A DNA stretch of 64,000 nucleotides from positions 454,982-518,981 of the forward strand of contig NZ_BMYK01000001.1 of the NCBI RefSeq assembly GCF_014652235.1. Direction: 5' to 3'. Origin of the DNA: Pseudorhodoferax aquiterrae. GTDB lineage: Bacteria; Pseudomonadota; Gammaproteobacteria; Burkholderiales; Burkholderiaceae_C. Positions 20,314 through 30,055 of the stretch are shown here, piece after piece. Under the pieces are notes generated by a model. The model did no database searches, was not told where the DNA came from, and saw only the letters and a list, made by a program, of their open reading frames with translations. Position 1 is the stretch's first letter; each line of letters starts with the position of its first letter. The translations under genes and the position numbers were made by a program.

Positions 20314-20331
20314 ATCCAAAAGGTGATGGAT
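20314..20331. promoter_or_regulatory. Candidate LysR binding site
   Basis: ATCCA-N8-TGGAT forms an interrupted palindrome starting one base upstream of the lysR start codon. A second short inverted repeat, GCGAT-TGG-ATCGC, is at 20344-20356. Both are between the divergent lysR and bug genes. LysR sites are weakly defined, so the assignment is tentative. Confidence 0.3.
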
Positions 20332-20430
20332 TGTTCGGCATCCGCGATTGGATCGCCGCCACGGAAATCCCTAACCTCTCGGTCCACGACGGCCGCCGCT
20401 TCGAGCGGCCGCGCAGACGGAGACACCACG

Positions 20431-21411
20431 ATGCCCCCCCACGACACCCTGGACCGGCGCCGCGCGCTGGCCCTGCTGGGCCTGCTGGCCGCCGGCGCGC
20501 CCGCCTGGGCCCAAGGCTTTCCCGACAAGCCATTGCGCATCCTGGTCGGCGCCTCGCCGGGCGGCGGCACCGACATCCTCGCGCGCGTGCTGGCCGACAA
20601 GATGGCGGCCACGCTCAAGCAGCCGGTGGTGGTGGAGAACCGGCCCGGCGCGTCCAACACCATCGCGGCCGAGCTGGCCGCGCGCGCGGCACCGGACGGC
20701 AGCACGCTGCTGCTGGCCACCAACACGGCCCAGGCCGTGGCGCCGCACATGCTCAAGCTCAAGTACGACCCGCTCAAGGATCTGCAGCCCATCGGCCTCG
20801 TGGCCGTGATGCCCAACGTGCTGGTGGTCTCCAGCACCGGGCCGTACAAGAGCGCGAAGGACGTGCAGACGGCGCTGGCGGCCAAGCCGGGCGCCCTCAA
20901 GTACGCGTCGTCCGGCATCGGCAGCACGCAGCACATCGGCGGCGAGGCCTTCGGCATGGCCACGGGCACGCGTGCCATCCACGTGCCCTACAAGGGCAGC
21001 TCGCAGGCCCACATCGACATCATCGCGGGCGAGGTCGACATGATGTTCGACAGCACCTCCTCGGCCATGAGCCAGATCCGCGCGGGCAAGCTGCGTCCGC
21101 TCGCGGTGAGCGCGCCCGCGCGCTCGGCCGAGATGCCGGACGTGCCCACGCTGGCCGAGCTCGGCATCCAGGGCGCCGACGTGTCGACCTGGTACGGGCT
21201 CTACACCACGGGCGGCACGCCGCGCGCGGCCGTGGAGCGGCTGACGGCCGACCTCGGCCAGGCCTTGCAGCTGCCCGACGTGCAGGCCCGCATCAAGGCC
21301 CTGGGCGGCGAGCTCGGCACGTTGACCGGCGAGCGCTTCGCCGAGATGAACCGCAGCGAATACGAACACTACGGCCGCCTCGTGCGCGGCGCCAACATCA
21401 AGGCGGAATGA
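20431..21411 (+). CDS. Bug family tripartite tricarboxylate transporter receptor
   Basis: A 326-residue periplasmic binding protein with a signal peptide of about 28 residues ending in APAWAQG. The mature start FPDKPLRILVGASPGGGTDI and the YKGSSQAHIDIIAGEVDMMFD segment are Bug hallmarks. GGAGACACC precedes the ATG at 20431. It overlaps the downstream pdxA-like gene by four bases (ATGA), so the two form an operon under the divergent LysR. No TctA or TctB permease is encoded nearby. Confidence 0.93.
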   Translation: MPPHDTLDRRRALALLGLLAAGAPAWAQGFPDKPLRILVGASPGGGTDILARVLADKMAATLKQPVVVENRPGASNTIAAELAARAAPDGSTLLLATNTAQAVAPHMLKLKYDPLKDLQPIGLVAVMPNVLVVSSTGPYKSAKDVQTALAAKPGALKYASSGIGSTQHIGGEAFGMATGTRAIHVPYKGSSQAHIDIIAGEVDMMFDSTSSAMSQIRAGKLRPLAVSAPARSAEMPDVPTLAELGIQGADVSTWYGLYTTGGTPRAAVERLTADLGQALQLPDVQARIKALGGELGTLTGERFAEMNRSEYEHYGRLVRGANIKAE

Positions 21412-22409
21412 AGAAGATGAGCACCCCCCGCATCGCCGTGCTGCTCGGCGACCCCAGCGGCGTCGGCCCCGAGATGGCCGTCAAGCTGCTCGCGCGCGAG
21501 CGCAACCGTGCGCAGGCCGAGATCCTGCTGATCGCCGACCGCGCGGCGCTGGCCTCCGGCCAGGCCATCGCCGGCCAGCCACTGGAACTGCTGCGCGTGG
21601 AGCACCTGGACGCCGTGCGCCACGAGCCGGGCCGCATCACGCTGCTGCCCTGCGACGTGCTGGAGGGCCCGCCCGTGCTCGGCGAATCCAACGAGGCCTC
21701 GGGCCGCGCCAGCATGCGCGCGCTGGACCTGGCCATCGACGCCGTGCGCGCGGGCCGCGCCGACGCCATCCTGTTCGCGCCGCTCAACAAGCATTCGCTG
21801 CGCCTCGGCGGCCTGGTGCACGAGGACGAACTGCGGCACCTGCAGGAGCGCTTCGGCGTGCGCGGCTTCACGAGCGAGTTCAACCTGACAGGTGCGCTGT
21901 GGACCTCGCGCGTGACCTCGCACATCCCGCTCAAGGACGTGGCGGCGCACATCACGGGCGAGGGCGTGGCCGATGCGGTGCGGCTCATCGACGGCGCGTT
22001 GCGCAAGGCCGGTGTGGCCAGGCCGCGCATCGCGGTCTCGGGCCTGAACCCGCACGCGGGCGACGGCGGCTCCATCGGCATGGAGGAGATCGAGATCATC
22101 GCGCCGGCCGTGCAAGGCCTGCGCGCCGAGGGCCTGGACGCGCGCGGCCCCTATTCGCCCGACACCGTGTTCATCGGTGCGCGGCGCGGCGACGTGGACG
22201 CCGTGGTTTCCATGTACCACGACCAGGGCCAGATCGCGATGAAGCTCATGGGCTTCGAGAAGGGGGTGACGCTGCATGGCGGGCTGCCCGTGCCCGTGGC
22301 CACGTCGGCGAGCGGCAGCGCCTTCGACATCGCGGGTCGCGGCATCGCGCAGATCGAGGGCCTGCAGGAGGCCTTCGACCTGTGCGTGCGCATGGCGACC
22401 GCGCGCTAG
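21408..22409 (+). CDS. PdxA-family dehydrogenase (PdxA2-like)
   Basis: A 333-residue NAD-dependent dehydrogenase related to 4-hydroxythreonine-4-phosphate dehydrogenase. GDPSGVGPEM is near the N-terminus, and the metal/substrate residues fall in SGLNPHAGDGG and SMYHDQGQIAMKLM. Catabolic members of this family act on sugar-acid phosphates (erythronate/threonate) or on cis-diols of phthalate-type compounds. The LysR and Bug neighbours favour a catabolic paralogue over vitamin B6 synthesis. A second in-frame ATG at 21417 is an alternative start. Confidence 0.85.
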   Translation: MKKMSTPRIAVLLGDPSGVGPEMAVKLLARERNRAQAEILLIADRAALASGQAIAGQPLELLRVEHLDAVRHEPGRITLLPCDVLEGPPVLGESNEASGRASMRALDLAIDAVRAGRADAILFAPLNKHSLRLGGLVHEDELRHLQERFGVRGFTSEFNLTGALWTSRVTSHIPLKDVAAHITGEGVADAVRLIDGALRKAGVARPRIAVSGLNPHAGDGGSIGMEEIEIIAPAVQGLRAEGLDARGPYSPDTVFIGARRGDVDAVVSMYHDQGQIAMKLMGFEKGVTLHGGLPVPVATSASGSAFDIAGRGIAQIEGLQEAFDLCVRMATAR

Positions 22410-22410
22410 A

Positions 22411-23400
22411 TCAGTCCACGCTGGCGCCGGACTCTTTCACGACCTTGCCCCACTTGGCGGTCTCGGCCTTGATGAAGGCGGCGAACTGCTCGGGCGTCTC
22501 GGCCACGACCTCGCCGCCCTGGGCGACGATCTTGGCCTTCACGTCAGGGTTGTTCAGCACCTTGACCAGCGCCTTGTTGAGCTGCGTGACGATGGGCGCG
22601 GGCGTGCCGGCCACGGCGAACAGGCCGAACCACGAGGTCGCCTCGTAGCCGGGCACGCCGGATTCGGCGATGGTCGGCACGTCGGGCAGCTCGGGCGAGC
22701 GCTTGGCCGTGGTCACGGCGATCGGGCGCAGCTTGCCGGCGCGCACGTGCTGGATGGCCGAGGGCATGTTGTCGAACATGATCGCGATCTGGTTGCCCAG
22801 CAGGTCGTTCACGGCCGGCGCGCTGCCCTTGTAGGGGATGTGCACCATGTCGACCTTGGCCATGGACTTGAACAGCTCGCCCGACAGGTGGATGGAGCTG
22901 CCGCTGCCCGAGGAGCCGAAGTTGACCTTGCCCGGGTTGGCCTTGGCGTAGGCGATCAGCTCGGGCACGGTCTTGAACGGCTGCGCCGGGTGGGCCACCA
23001 GCAGGTTGGGCACATTGGCCACGCGCGAGAGCGGCGCGAAGTCCTTGATCGGGTTGAAGGGCATCTTCTTGTACAGCGCCTCGTTGATGGCGTGCGTGCC
23101 CACGGTGCCCATGAACAGCGTGTAGCCGTCGGCCGGGGCGCGTGCGGCCAGCTGGCCGCCGATGTTGCCGCCCGCGCCGGCGCGGTTGTCGATGACCACG
23201 CTCTGGCCCAGCTCGGTGGAGAGCGCCTGGCCCACGATGCGGGCCAGGATGTCGGTGGTGCCACCGGCCGAGAACGGCACGATCATGGTGATGGGCTTGT
23301 TGGGGTAGGCCTGGGCGGCGGCCGGGCCGGCGGCCAGGGTGGTCGCGGCGGCGGCCACGGCCAGCAGGCTGCGGCGGGTGACGGTGTGGATGGTGGTCAT
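22411..23400 (-). CDS. Bug family tripartite tricarboxylate transporter receptor
   Basis: A 329-residue periplasmic receptor with a twin-arginine-like leader, TRRSLLAVAAAATTLAAG, and probable cleavage after AAAQA. The mature protein opens YPNKPITMIVPFSAGGTTDI. It is the last gene of the long minus-strand run from pcaI, 38 bases after catC. It is convergent with the pdxA-like gene; the stops are one base apart. By position it may capture an aromatic acid or lactone feeding the 3-oxoadipate route. Confidence 0.93.
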   Translation of the reverse strand: MTTIHTVTRRSLLAVAAAATTLAAGPAAAQAYPNKPITMIVPFSAGGTTDILARIVGQALSTELGQSVVIDNRAGAGGNIGGQLAARAPADGYTLFMGTVGTHAINEALYKKMPFNPIKDFAPLSRVANVPNLLVAHPAQPFKTVPELIAYAKANPGKVNFGSSGSGSSIHLSGELFKSMAKVDMVHIPYKGSAPAVNDLLGNQIAIMFDNMPSAIQHVRAGKLRPIAVTTAKRSPELPDVPTIAESGVPGYEATSWFGLFAVAGTPAPIVTQLNKALVKVLNNPDVKAKIVAQGGEVVAETPEQFAAFIKAETAKWGKVVKESGASVD

Positions 23401-23438
23401 GGATGCTCCTCTGAAAATGGGGGGATGGCGCGCAGGTC

Positions 23439-23723
23439 TCATTCCTGCACGATGGACGACGGGTGGTTGGCCAGCGGCGTGACCTTGATTTGCATGTAGG
23501 GGAACAGCGGCAGACCGCTGAGCAGGGTGTGCAGTTCGTCGTTGCTGGCGACGTCGAAGATGCTCACGTTGGCGTATTCGCCGACCACGCGCCACAGGTG
23601 GCGCCATTTGCCGGCGCGTTGCAGGTCCTGCGAGTAGGCCTTTTCGCGGCGCTTGATTTCGTCGGCCTCGGCAGGGCTGACGGTGGCGGGGATGTTCACG
23701 ACCATGTGGACCATGTACAGCAT
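23439..23723 (-). CDS. catC: Muconolactone delta-isomerase
   Basis: A 94-residue protein matching CatC in length and pattern throughout: MLYMVHMVVNIP at the start, LQRAGKWRHLWRVVGEYANV in the middle and LPLFPYMQIKV then HPSSI at the end. CatC converts muconolactone to 3-oxoadipate enol-lactone, the substrate of PcaD encoded in the same run. The catA and catB genes, which would form muconolactone from catechol, are not in the window. It lies between the AtoE-type transporter gene and bug, with gaps of about 35 bases. Confidence 0.88.
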   Translation of the reverse strand: MLYMVHMVVNIPATVSPAEADEIKRREKAYSQDLQRAGKWRHLWRVVGEYANVSIFDVASNDELHTLLSGLPLFPYMQIKVTPLANHPSSIVQE

Positions 23724-23757
23724 GTGGGGACTCCTTGAAAAGACGATGGGGGGCGGC

Positions 23758-25098
23758 TCACAGATGCGGCCAGATCACCATGGTGGCGGCGTAGATGGCG
23801 CCGACCAGCAGCATGGACACCACCGTGTAGCCCATGATGTCCTTGAGCTTGAGCTTGGACAGCGCGAGCGCCGGCAGAATCCAGAACGGTTGGACCAGGT
23901 CGTTCCAGCCGTTGCCCAGCATCACCGACATGGCGGTCTGGGCCTGCGAGGCGCCCAGCTGGTGGGCCGCGTCGATCATGAACGGCCCCTGCAGCACCCA
24001 GTGGCCGCCGCCCGACGGCGCGAAGAAGTTGATGACGAAGGAGCTGACCAGGCCCCACAGCGGCAGCGTGTCGGCGGTGGACACGCTCACGAACAGGTGG
24101 GCGATGGATTCCACCAGGCCGGAGCCGTGCATGATGGCCATGATGCCGGCGTAGAAGGGGAACTGCAGGATGATCCCGCCGATCGTCTTGACGCCTTCGT
24201 TGAGTTTCTCGACGTACTTCATCGGCGTGCCCAGCAACAGCACGCCCAGGAACAGGATGAAGAAGTTGATCATGTTCAGGTCGAGGTTGCCGCCCTGCAC
24301 GAAGTGCATCACCACGTAGGCCATGCCGCACAGGCCGATCAGCAGGCTGAGCAGGCGGCTGTTGTTCAGCCGGTAGGCCAGCGTCTTCTCGTCGCCCAGC
24401 AGCTGGTGTGCGTCGCCGCCCGCCTTGGCCTCGGCCGCCACGCTGGCCGGGTCCAGTTCGGTGACGGGCTCGCCGGCTTTGGGGTGCATGGTCGCGTTGA
24501 GCAGCGGCAGCGCAATCAGCACGGCCAGGCTGGTGAGCAGGATGGGCGCCGAGAAGATGGTCTCGCTCAGCGGAATCAGCCCCATCGTGCTTTCGAAGCT
24601 GTGGCCCTTGGTGGAGATCAGCACCGGGATCGTGGCGGAAAAACCCAGGCTGTACATCGTGAAGCCGGTGTAGGCCGAGGCGATGATGAGCGGGTAGTGC
24701 ACGCCCTTGACCTTGAGCGCCAGCTTGCGCGCCATGATGCCGCCGATCACCAGGCCGAAGCCCCAGTTCAGGTAGCTGCCGATGCAGCCCACGAGCGTGG
24801 CGACGATGATGGCCTGGCGCGGCGTGTGCACGCGCTCGGTGATGCGGTTCAGGAAGCGGTCGACGACCGGCGCCGCGGCCAGCACATAACCCATCACGAG
24901 GATCACGGCCATCTGCGTCGTGAAGGCGAGCAGGCTCCAGAAGCCCTTGCCCCAGTCCTGCACGACGGCGGCAAGCGGGCGGCTCTCCACACCGAAGGCG
25001 AGGGCCATGGTGAGCAGCGTGAGCATGATGGCGAAGACGAACGGATCGGGCAGGTAACGCCGCATCAGCTCGGTGAAGAACGCAGTGATTTTCGACAT
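23758..25098 (-). CDS. Short-chain fatty acid transporter, AtoE/TIGR00366 family
   Basis: A 446-residue membrane protein with about 11-12 helices. The start RRYLPDPFVFAIMLTLLTMA and the segment FAPSGGGHWVLQGPFM are characteristic of AtoE, the acetoacetate/short-chain fatty acid uptake protein. In this context it could import an organic acid degraded to acetyl-CoA and succinyl-CoA, or simply supply a substrate of the CoA-transferase PcaIJ. It lies 43 bases after the SDR gene and is probably in the same operon. Confidence 0.88.
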   Translation of the reverse strand: MSKITAFFTELMRRYLPDPFVFAIMLTLLTMALAFGVESRPLAAVVQDWGKGFWSLLAFTTQMAVILVMGYVLAAAPVVDRFLNRITERVHTPRQAIIVATLVGCIGSYLNWGFGLVIGGIMARKLALKVKGVHYPLIIASAYTGFTMYSLGFSATIPVLISTKGHSFESTMGLIPLSETIFSAPILLTSLAVLIALPLLNATMHPKAGEPVTELDPASVAAEAKAGGDAHQLLGDEKTLAYRLNNSRLLSLLIGLCGMAYVVMHFVQGGNLDLNMINFFILFLGVLLLGTPMKYVEKLNEGVKTIGGIILQFPFYAGIMAIMHGSGLVESIAHLFVSVSTADTLPLWGLVSSFVINFFAPSGGGHWVLQGPFMIDAAHQLGASQAQTAMSVMLGNGWNDLVQPFWILPALALSKLKLKDIMGYTVVSMLLVGAIYAATMVIWPHL

Positions 25099-25141
25099 GG
25101 AATCCGTGGAAGAGATCGGGAAGGGCGGGGTGCGGGCGCCT

Positions 25142-25867
25142 TCAGACGCCTGCCACGCCGACCGTCATGCCGCCGCACACGTAGAGCACCTGGCCGGTGA
25201 CGAAGCCGCTGCGGGCATCGAGCAGGTAGGACACGGCATGGGCCACGTCGTCCGGCGTGCCGACCCGCTTGACCGGCACCGCGTCGATGATGGCCTGCGT
25301 GCGCGGCGCATCGGGCGGGTTGGCGCGGTCGAACAGTTCGGTGCGGATCGGCCCCGGGCCGATGGCGTTGGCCGTGATGCCATGGCGGCCCAGCTCCAGC
25401 GCCCAGACCCGCGTCATGCCGATCAGGCCGGCCTTGGTGGCCGAGTAGGCCGTGCGCAGCTCCTTGCCCAGCGCTGCGCGCGAGGACATGTTCACGACGC
25501 GGCCGAAGCCGGCGGCCTGCATGCCGGGCAGCAGGGCCTGCAGGCATTGCAGCGCGCAGCGCAGGTTCAGCGCCACGGCCAGGTCGAACTGGGCCAGCGT
25601 CTGCTCGGCCGTCTCGGCGGGCACCACGATGCCCACGTTGTTGACCAGCCGCGTGATCGGACCGCCGGCCAGCGCCTGCTGCAGCGCGCGCGCGGTCTCT
25701 TCGGGATTGGACAGGTCGGCCTGGATGCCGCCGGGCACATGGTCCACCGTGCGGTCGATGACCACGGGCTCGTAGCCGTCGGCGCGGCAGCGTTCCGCGG
25801 TGGCCGCGCCGATGCCGGCGCCGCCGCCGGTGATCAGCACGCGTTCGCGGGAAGCATGGGTTGTCAT
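25142..25867 (-). CDS. Short-chain dehydrogenase/reductase (SDR)
   Basis: A classical SDR of 241 residues. The cofactor motif TGGGAGIG is at residues 13-20, and NNVG is present. The catalytic Ser is in NMSS, with Tyr and Lys in YSATK. IGPGPIRTELF and GGMTVGVAGV complete the family pattern. It would oxidise or reduce an alcohol/ketone with NAD(P). Its place between a cyclase/YciI pair and the AtoE-type transporter suggests a peripheral catabolic step, but the substrate is not evident. Confidence 0.88.
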   Translation of the reverse strand: MTTHASRERVLITGGGAGIGAATAERCRADGYEPVVIDRTVDHVPGGIQADLSNPEETARALQQALAGGPITRLVNNVGIVVPAETAEQTLAQFDLAVALNLRCALQCLQALLPGMQAAGFGRVVNMSSRAALGKELRTAYSATKAGLIGMTRVWALELGRHGITANAIGPGPIRTELFDRANPPDAPRTQAIIDAVPVKRVGTPDDVAHAVSYLLDARSGFVTGQVLYVCGGMTVGVAGV

Positions 25868-25905
25868 GGTTGTTCTCCTTGTTCGAGGGCGGGAAGGACC
25901 GGGGT

Positions 25906-26202
25906 TCAGAGGTGGCAGTGGCCGTCCACGTAGGCCTTGCGCCAGCGCGTGAGCGTCACGCGCTCGAACAGGCCGGCCGCGTGGAAGGGATCGGCCTCGA
26001 TGAAACGCTGGGCTTCCTCGCGGCTGTCGAGTGCCACCACGTACAGGCCGCCGCCCAGGTCGCTGCCGTCGTCGGCCAGCTTGGCGCCGCAGGCCAGCAG
26101 CAGGTGCTTGTGCTGCTCCAGGAAGACCAGGTGCGCGGGGCGGTGCGCCTGGCGCACGGACTGGTGGTTCGGCTTGTCGAAGGTCTCGATGATGAAAGGC
26201 AT
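25906..26202 (-). CDS. YciI-like protein
   Basis: A 98-residue ferredoxin-like alpha/beta protein of the YCII family. It contains AHRPAHLVFLEQHKHLLLACGA and ends with the common pattern DPFHAAGLFERVTLTRW; the His-Asp pair is the proposed catalytic site. Some family members are dehalogenases or lactone/muconolactone-acting enzymes, but most are uncharacterised. It is encoded between the cyclase and SDR genes of the 3-oxoadipate run, so an accessory isomerase or hydrolase role is possible. Confidence 0.82.
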   Translation of the reverse strand: MPFIIETFDKPNHQSVRQAHRPAHLVFLEQHKHLLLACGAKLADDGSDLGGGLYVVALDSREEAQRFIEADPFHAAGLFERVTLTRWRKAYVDGHCHL

Positions 26203-26301
26203 GGCGGTCTCCGTGGTGCGCGGCGGTTCGCCGCAGGCCGGTGCGCGGTGGGGCCTGGGGCGCGGGACGGGGGCGGGCGGCCGCGGCCGCCCTGGCAAGC
26301 G

Positions 26302-27372
26302 CTAGACCGTGGCGACCGGCGTGACCGGCGAGGCCACGGCCCCGGGCAGGTTCAGCGGCGGCGCCGTCAGCAGGAAGCGGTGGCGGCCGTGCGCACGCAG
26401 CCACTGGGCCAGCGGCGTGAGATGCCACAACTCGCCCAGGTGCACACCGAGCTTGAACAGGCAGTGCTCGTGCAGCGGCAGCGCAGCGCAACAGGCCGGC
26501 CCGGCCTTGGCCGGAAAGGCCTCGACGGCATAGTTGTCGGCGGCGATGGCGGCGATCTGGCTGTCCGTGATCCATTGCAGCAGGCGCTCGTCGCGGCCGT
26601 CGAGCACAGCGCAGCTGGCGGCCAGCACCGCCGGGTCCGGGCGCTTGTGCATGCCCAGCACCACCTCGGCGAAGCCGGTGTGCAGGCACAGCATGTCGCC
26701 GGGCTCCACGACGACGCCATCGGCCTCGAGCACGCGCATGAGCTGCTCGTAGCCGACCACGGTGTAGGCGTTGCCCAGGTGGGCATGCAGGTCGACCATC
26801 ACGCCGCGCCCCTGCACGCCGGTGCGCGCCATGCCTTCGATGCCCAGCGCATGCGCGGCCGAGGTGCTGACGGCGGCGCCGGCCGCGGGAACGCCCGCGT
26901 CGCGCACGTCGCTGGGGCCGGCGATGTCGCGGCCGGCGGCGAAGCCGTTGTAGTAGAGCGGCTCCGGCAGGCCGTCGCCGTCGGCATCGAACAGCGCGCC
27001 GACATGGGCGAAGCCGTCCCATTGCGTGGAGTACTGCAGGTGCAGGATCGCGAGATCGTCCGACAGCACATCGGTGCGGCCGGGCTCCAGCGCGCCGAGC
27101 AGGCAGTTGAAGTTCACGAGGCCCTTGCGCAGCAGCGGACGCAGCACCGGCGGCTGGCGGTTGGCGTTGAGCGCGTTGCCGCCGGGGTAGTCCAGCGGCA
27201 GGCTCAGCGCGAAGCTGCGCCCTGCGCGGACTTCGGCCACCCCCTGGCGCACCTTCTCGGCCGTCAGCAGGTTGAGCCGGCCCAGCTGGTCGTCCGGGCC
27301 GAAATCGCCCCAGGTCGACCCGGGCGGGCGCTGTTGCCAGCGCGGGTTGGCGGCTGCGGTGGTGGTCGTCAT
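26302..27372 (-). CDS. Cyclase family protein (kynurenine formamidase-like)
   Basis: A 356-residue member of the cyclase/KynB superfamily (PF04199), metal-dependent hydrolases acting on amides, lactones or cyclic imides. The metal-site motif is seen as QYSTQWDGFAHVG, with a second conserved region GVMVDLHAHLGN. It is longer than bacterial KynB (about 210 residues), as in the catabolic subgroup. An in-frame ATG 24 bases upstream (27396) would overlap pcaD. It lies 16 bases after pcaD, which points to hydrolysis of a ring-derived intermediate. Confidence 0.82.
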   Translation of the reverse strand: MTTTTAAANPRWQQRPPGSTWGDFGPDDQLGRLNLLTAEKVRQGVAEVRAGRSFALSLPLDYPGGNALNANRQPPVLRPLLRKGLVNFNCLLGALEPGRTDVLSDDLAILHLQYSTQWDGFAHVGALFDADGDGLPEPLYYNGFAAGRDIAGPSDVRDAGVPAAGAAVSTSAAHALGIEGMARTGVQGRGVMVDLHAHLGNAYTVVGYEQLMRVLEADGVVVEPGDMLCLHTGFAEVVLGMHKRPDPAVLAASCAVLDGRDERLLQWITDSQIAAIAADNYAVEAFPAKAGPACCAALPLHEHCLFKLGVHLGELWHLTPLAQWLRAHGRHRFLLTAPPLNLPGAVASPVTPVATV

Positions 27373-27388
27373 GGCCGTTTGCGCCGCT

Positions 27389-28183
27389 TCAGCCACGCAG
27401 GAACTGCGCGAGCGCCGCGTCGAAGGCCTGTGGCGCCTCGAGGTTGGACAGGTGCGAGGCCGGCACTTCCACGAGCCGGGCGCCGGCGATGGCGGACTGC
27501 ATGGCCTGGGCGTCGGCCACCGTGGTCACAGGGTCGGCACTGCCGGCCACGAGCAGGGTGGGCACGGCGATGCGCGCGATGTCCGCACGCAGGTCGGCCT
27601 GGGCCAGCGCCTCGCAGCAGGCGGCATAGCCTTGCGGTGCGGTGCCGGCGATCCAGGACTGCGCCCGCTGCACTAGCGCGGGCTGGGCCGCGGTGAAGGC
27701 CTCGGTGAACCAGCGGCTGGGCGAGGAGGCCGCGAGCTCGGCCATGGCGGCGGCACCCTGTGCGCGCACCAGCGCGGCGCGCGCGGCCCAGCCTTCGGCG
27801 GTGCCGATCTTGGCGGCGCTGTTGGCGACGACCAGGCGGTCCAGCCGCTGCGGCGCGTGCACGCCCAGCCACAGGCCGGTGAAGCCGCCCATGGAGATGC
27901 CGCAGAAGTGCGCGCGCGCGATGCCGAGCGCGTCCAGGATGGCGAGCACGTCGCCGCCCAGCAGGTCGAAGCTGTAGGGGCCGGGCGAGACGGCGCTGCC
28001 GCCGTGGCCGCGCGTGTCGTAGCGCACTACGCGGTGGTCCTGGGAAAAGCGCGCCGCCTGGGCATCCCACATCTCCAGCGTCGTGCCCAGGGAGTTCGAC
28101 AACACCAGTGCGGGCGCGTCGGTGGGGCCTTCGACCCGCACGCGCAGCGTGCCGCTCGGCGTCTGGACCAGGGTGTCGCTCAT
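27389..28183 (-). CDS. pcaD: 3-oxoadipate enol-lactonase
   Basis: A 264-residue alpha/beta hydrolase that opens 3-oxoadipate enol-lactone to 3-oxoadipate. The nucleophile elbow is GISMGG, the oxyanion region LSNSLGTTLEMWD, the acid GSADPVTTV, and the catalytic His lies in ASHLSNLEAP. These patterns are specific to PcaD. It starts 11 bases after the pcaF stop. Together with catC and pcaIJF it supplies the common lower branch of catechol and protocatechuate degradation. Confidence 0.92.
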   Translation of the reverse strand: MSDTLVQTPSGTLRVRVEGPTDAPALVLSNSLGTTLEMWDAQAARFSQDHRVVRYDTRGHGGSAVSPGPYSFDLLGGDVLAILDALGIARAHFCGISMGGFTGLWLGVHAPQRLDRLVVANSAAKIGTAEGWAARAALVRAQGAAAMAELAASSPSRWFTEAFTAAQPALVQRAQSWIAGTAPQGYAACCEALAQADLRADIARIAVPTLLVAGSADPVTTVADAQAMQSAIAGARLVEVPASHLSNLEAPQAFDAALAQFLRG

Positions 28184-28194
28184 GCCGGCCCCGC

Positions 28195-29400
<1,206 letters not shown>

Positions 29401-29404
29401 GGGA

Positions 29405-30055
29405 TCAGTCCTGGAGGAGGGGCAGGCCGACGAGCTGTTCCAGCTCGGCGTGGGACAGGCCGTCGACGGCCGAAACCAGGCGCACGCCATCGGGCGTGAT
29501 GGCGAAGGTGGCGAGGTCGGTGTAGATGCGCTTGACGCAGGCCAGGCCGGTCAGCGGGTACGTGCACGCCTGCACGATCTTGCTGGCGCCCTGCTTGGTC
29601 AGCAGGTCCATCATGACCCAGGTCTGCTTGGCGCCGATGGCCAGGTCCATGGCGCCACCCACGGCCGGGATCGCGCCGGGCTCGCCCGTGCTCCAGTTGG
29701 CCAGGTCGCCCTGGGCCGAGACCTGGAAGGCGCCCAGCACGCAGATGTCCAGGTGGCCGCCGCGCATCATCGCGAAGCTGTCGGCGTGGTGGAAGTAGGC
29801 GCCGCCCGGCAGCAGCGTGACGGGCTGCTTGCCGGCGTTGATGAGGTCGTAGTCCTCGCTGCCCGCGGCGGGGGCCGGGCCCATGCCCAGGATGCCGTTC
29901 TCGCTCTGCAGGATCACTTCGCGGCCGGCCGGGATGTGGTTGGCCACCAGCGTGGGCTGGCCGATGCCCAGGTTCACGTAGGCGCCGTCGGGGATGTCCT
30001 GCGCGACCAGGCGCGCCAGCGCGTCTTTGCTGCGTTTGGTGTAGGCCATGTTCAT
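29405..30055 (-). CDS. pcaJ: 3-oxoadipate CoA-transferase, subunit B
   Basis: The 216-residue beta subunit of the succinyl-CoA:3-oxoadipate CoA-transferase. The catalytic glutamate is in QSENGILGMGP; GAYFHHADSFAMMRGGHLD and PLTGLACVKRIYTDLA are typical. Its start overlaps the pcaI stop by ATGA. A second in-frame ATG two codons later is possible. It activates 3-oxoadipate for the thiolase encoded next. Confidence 0.94.
   Translation of the reverse strand: MNMAYTKRSKDALARLVAQDIPDGAYVNLGIGQPTLVANHIPAGREVILQSENGILGMGPAPAAGSEDYDLINAGKQPVTLLPGGAYFHHADSFAMMRGGHLDICVLGAFQVSAQGDLANWSTGEPGAIPAVGGAMDLAIGAKQTWVMMDLLTKQGASKIVQACTYPLTGLACVKRIYTDLATFAITPDGVRLVSAVDGLSHAELEQLVGLPLLQD

Noticed and set aside
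20344-20356. GCGAT-TGG-ATCGC as the main LysR operator
   Set aside because: It is short, GC-rich and could occur by chance; the ATCCA-N8-TGGAT site next to the lysR start is a slightly better candidate.
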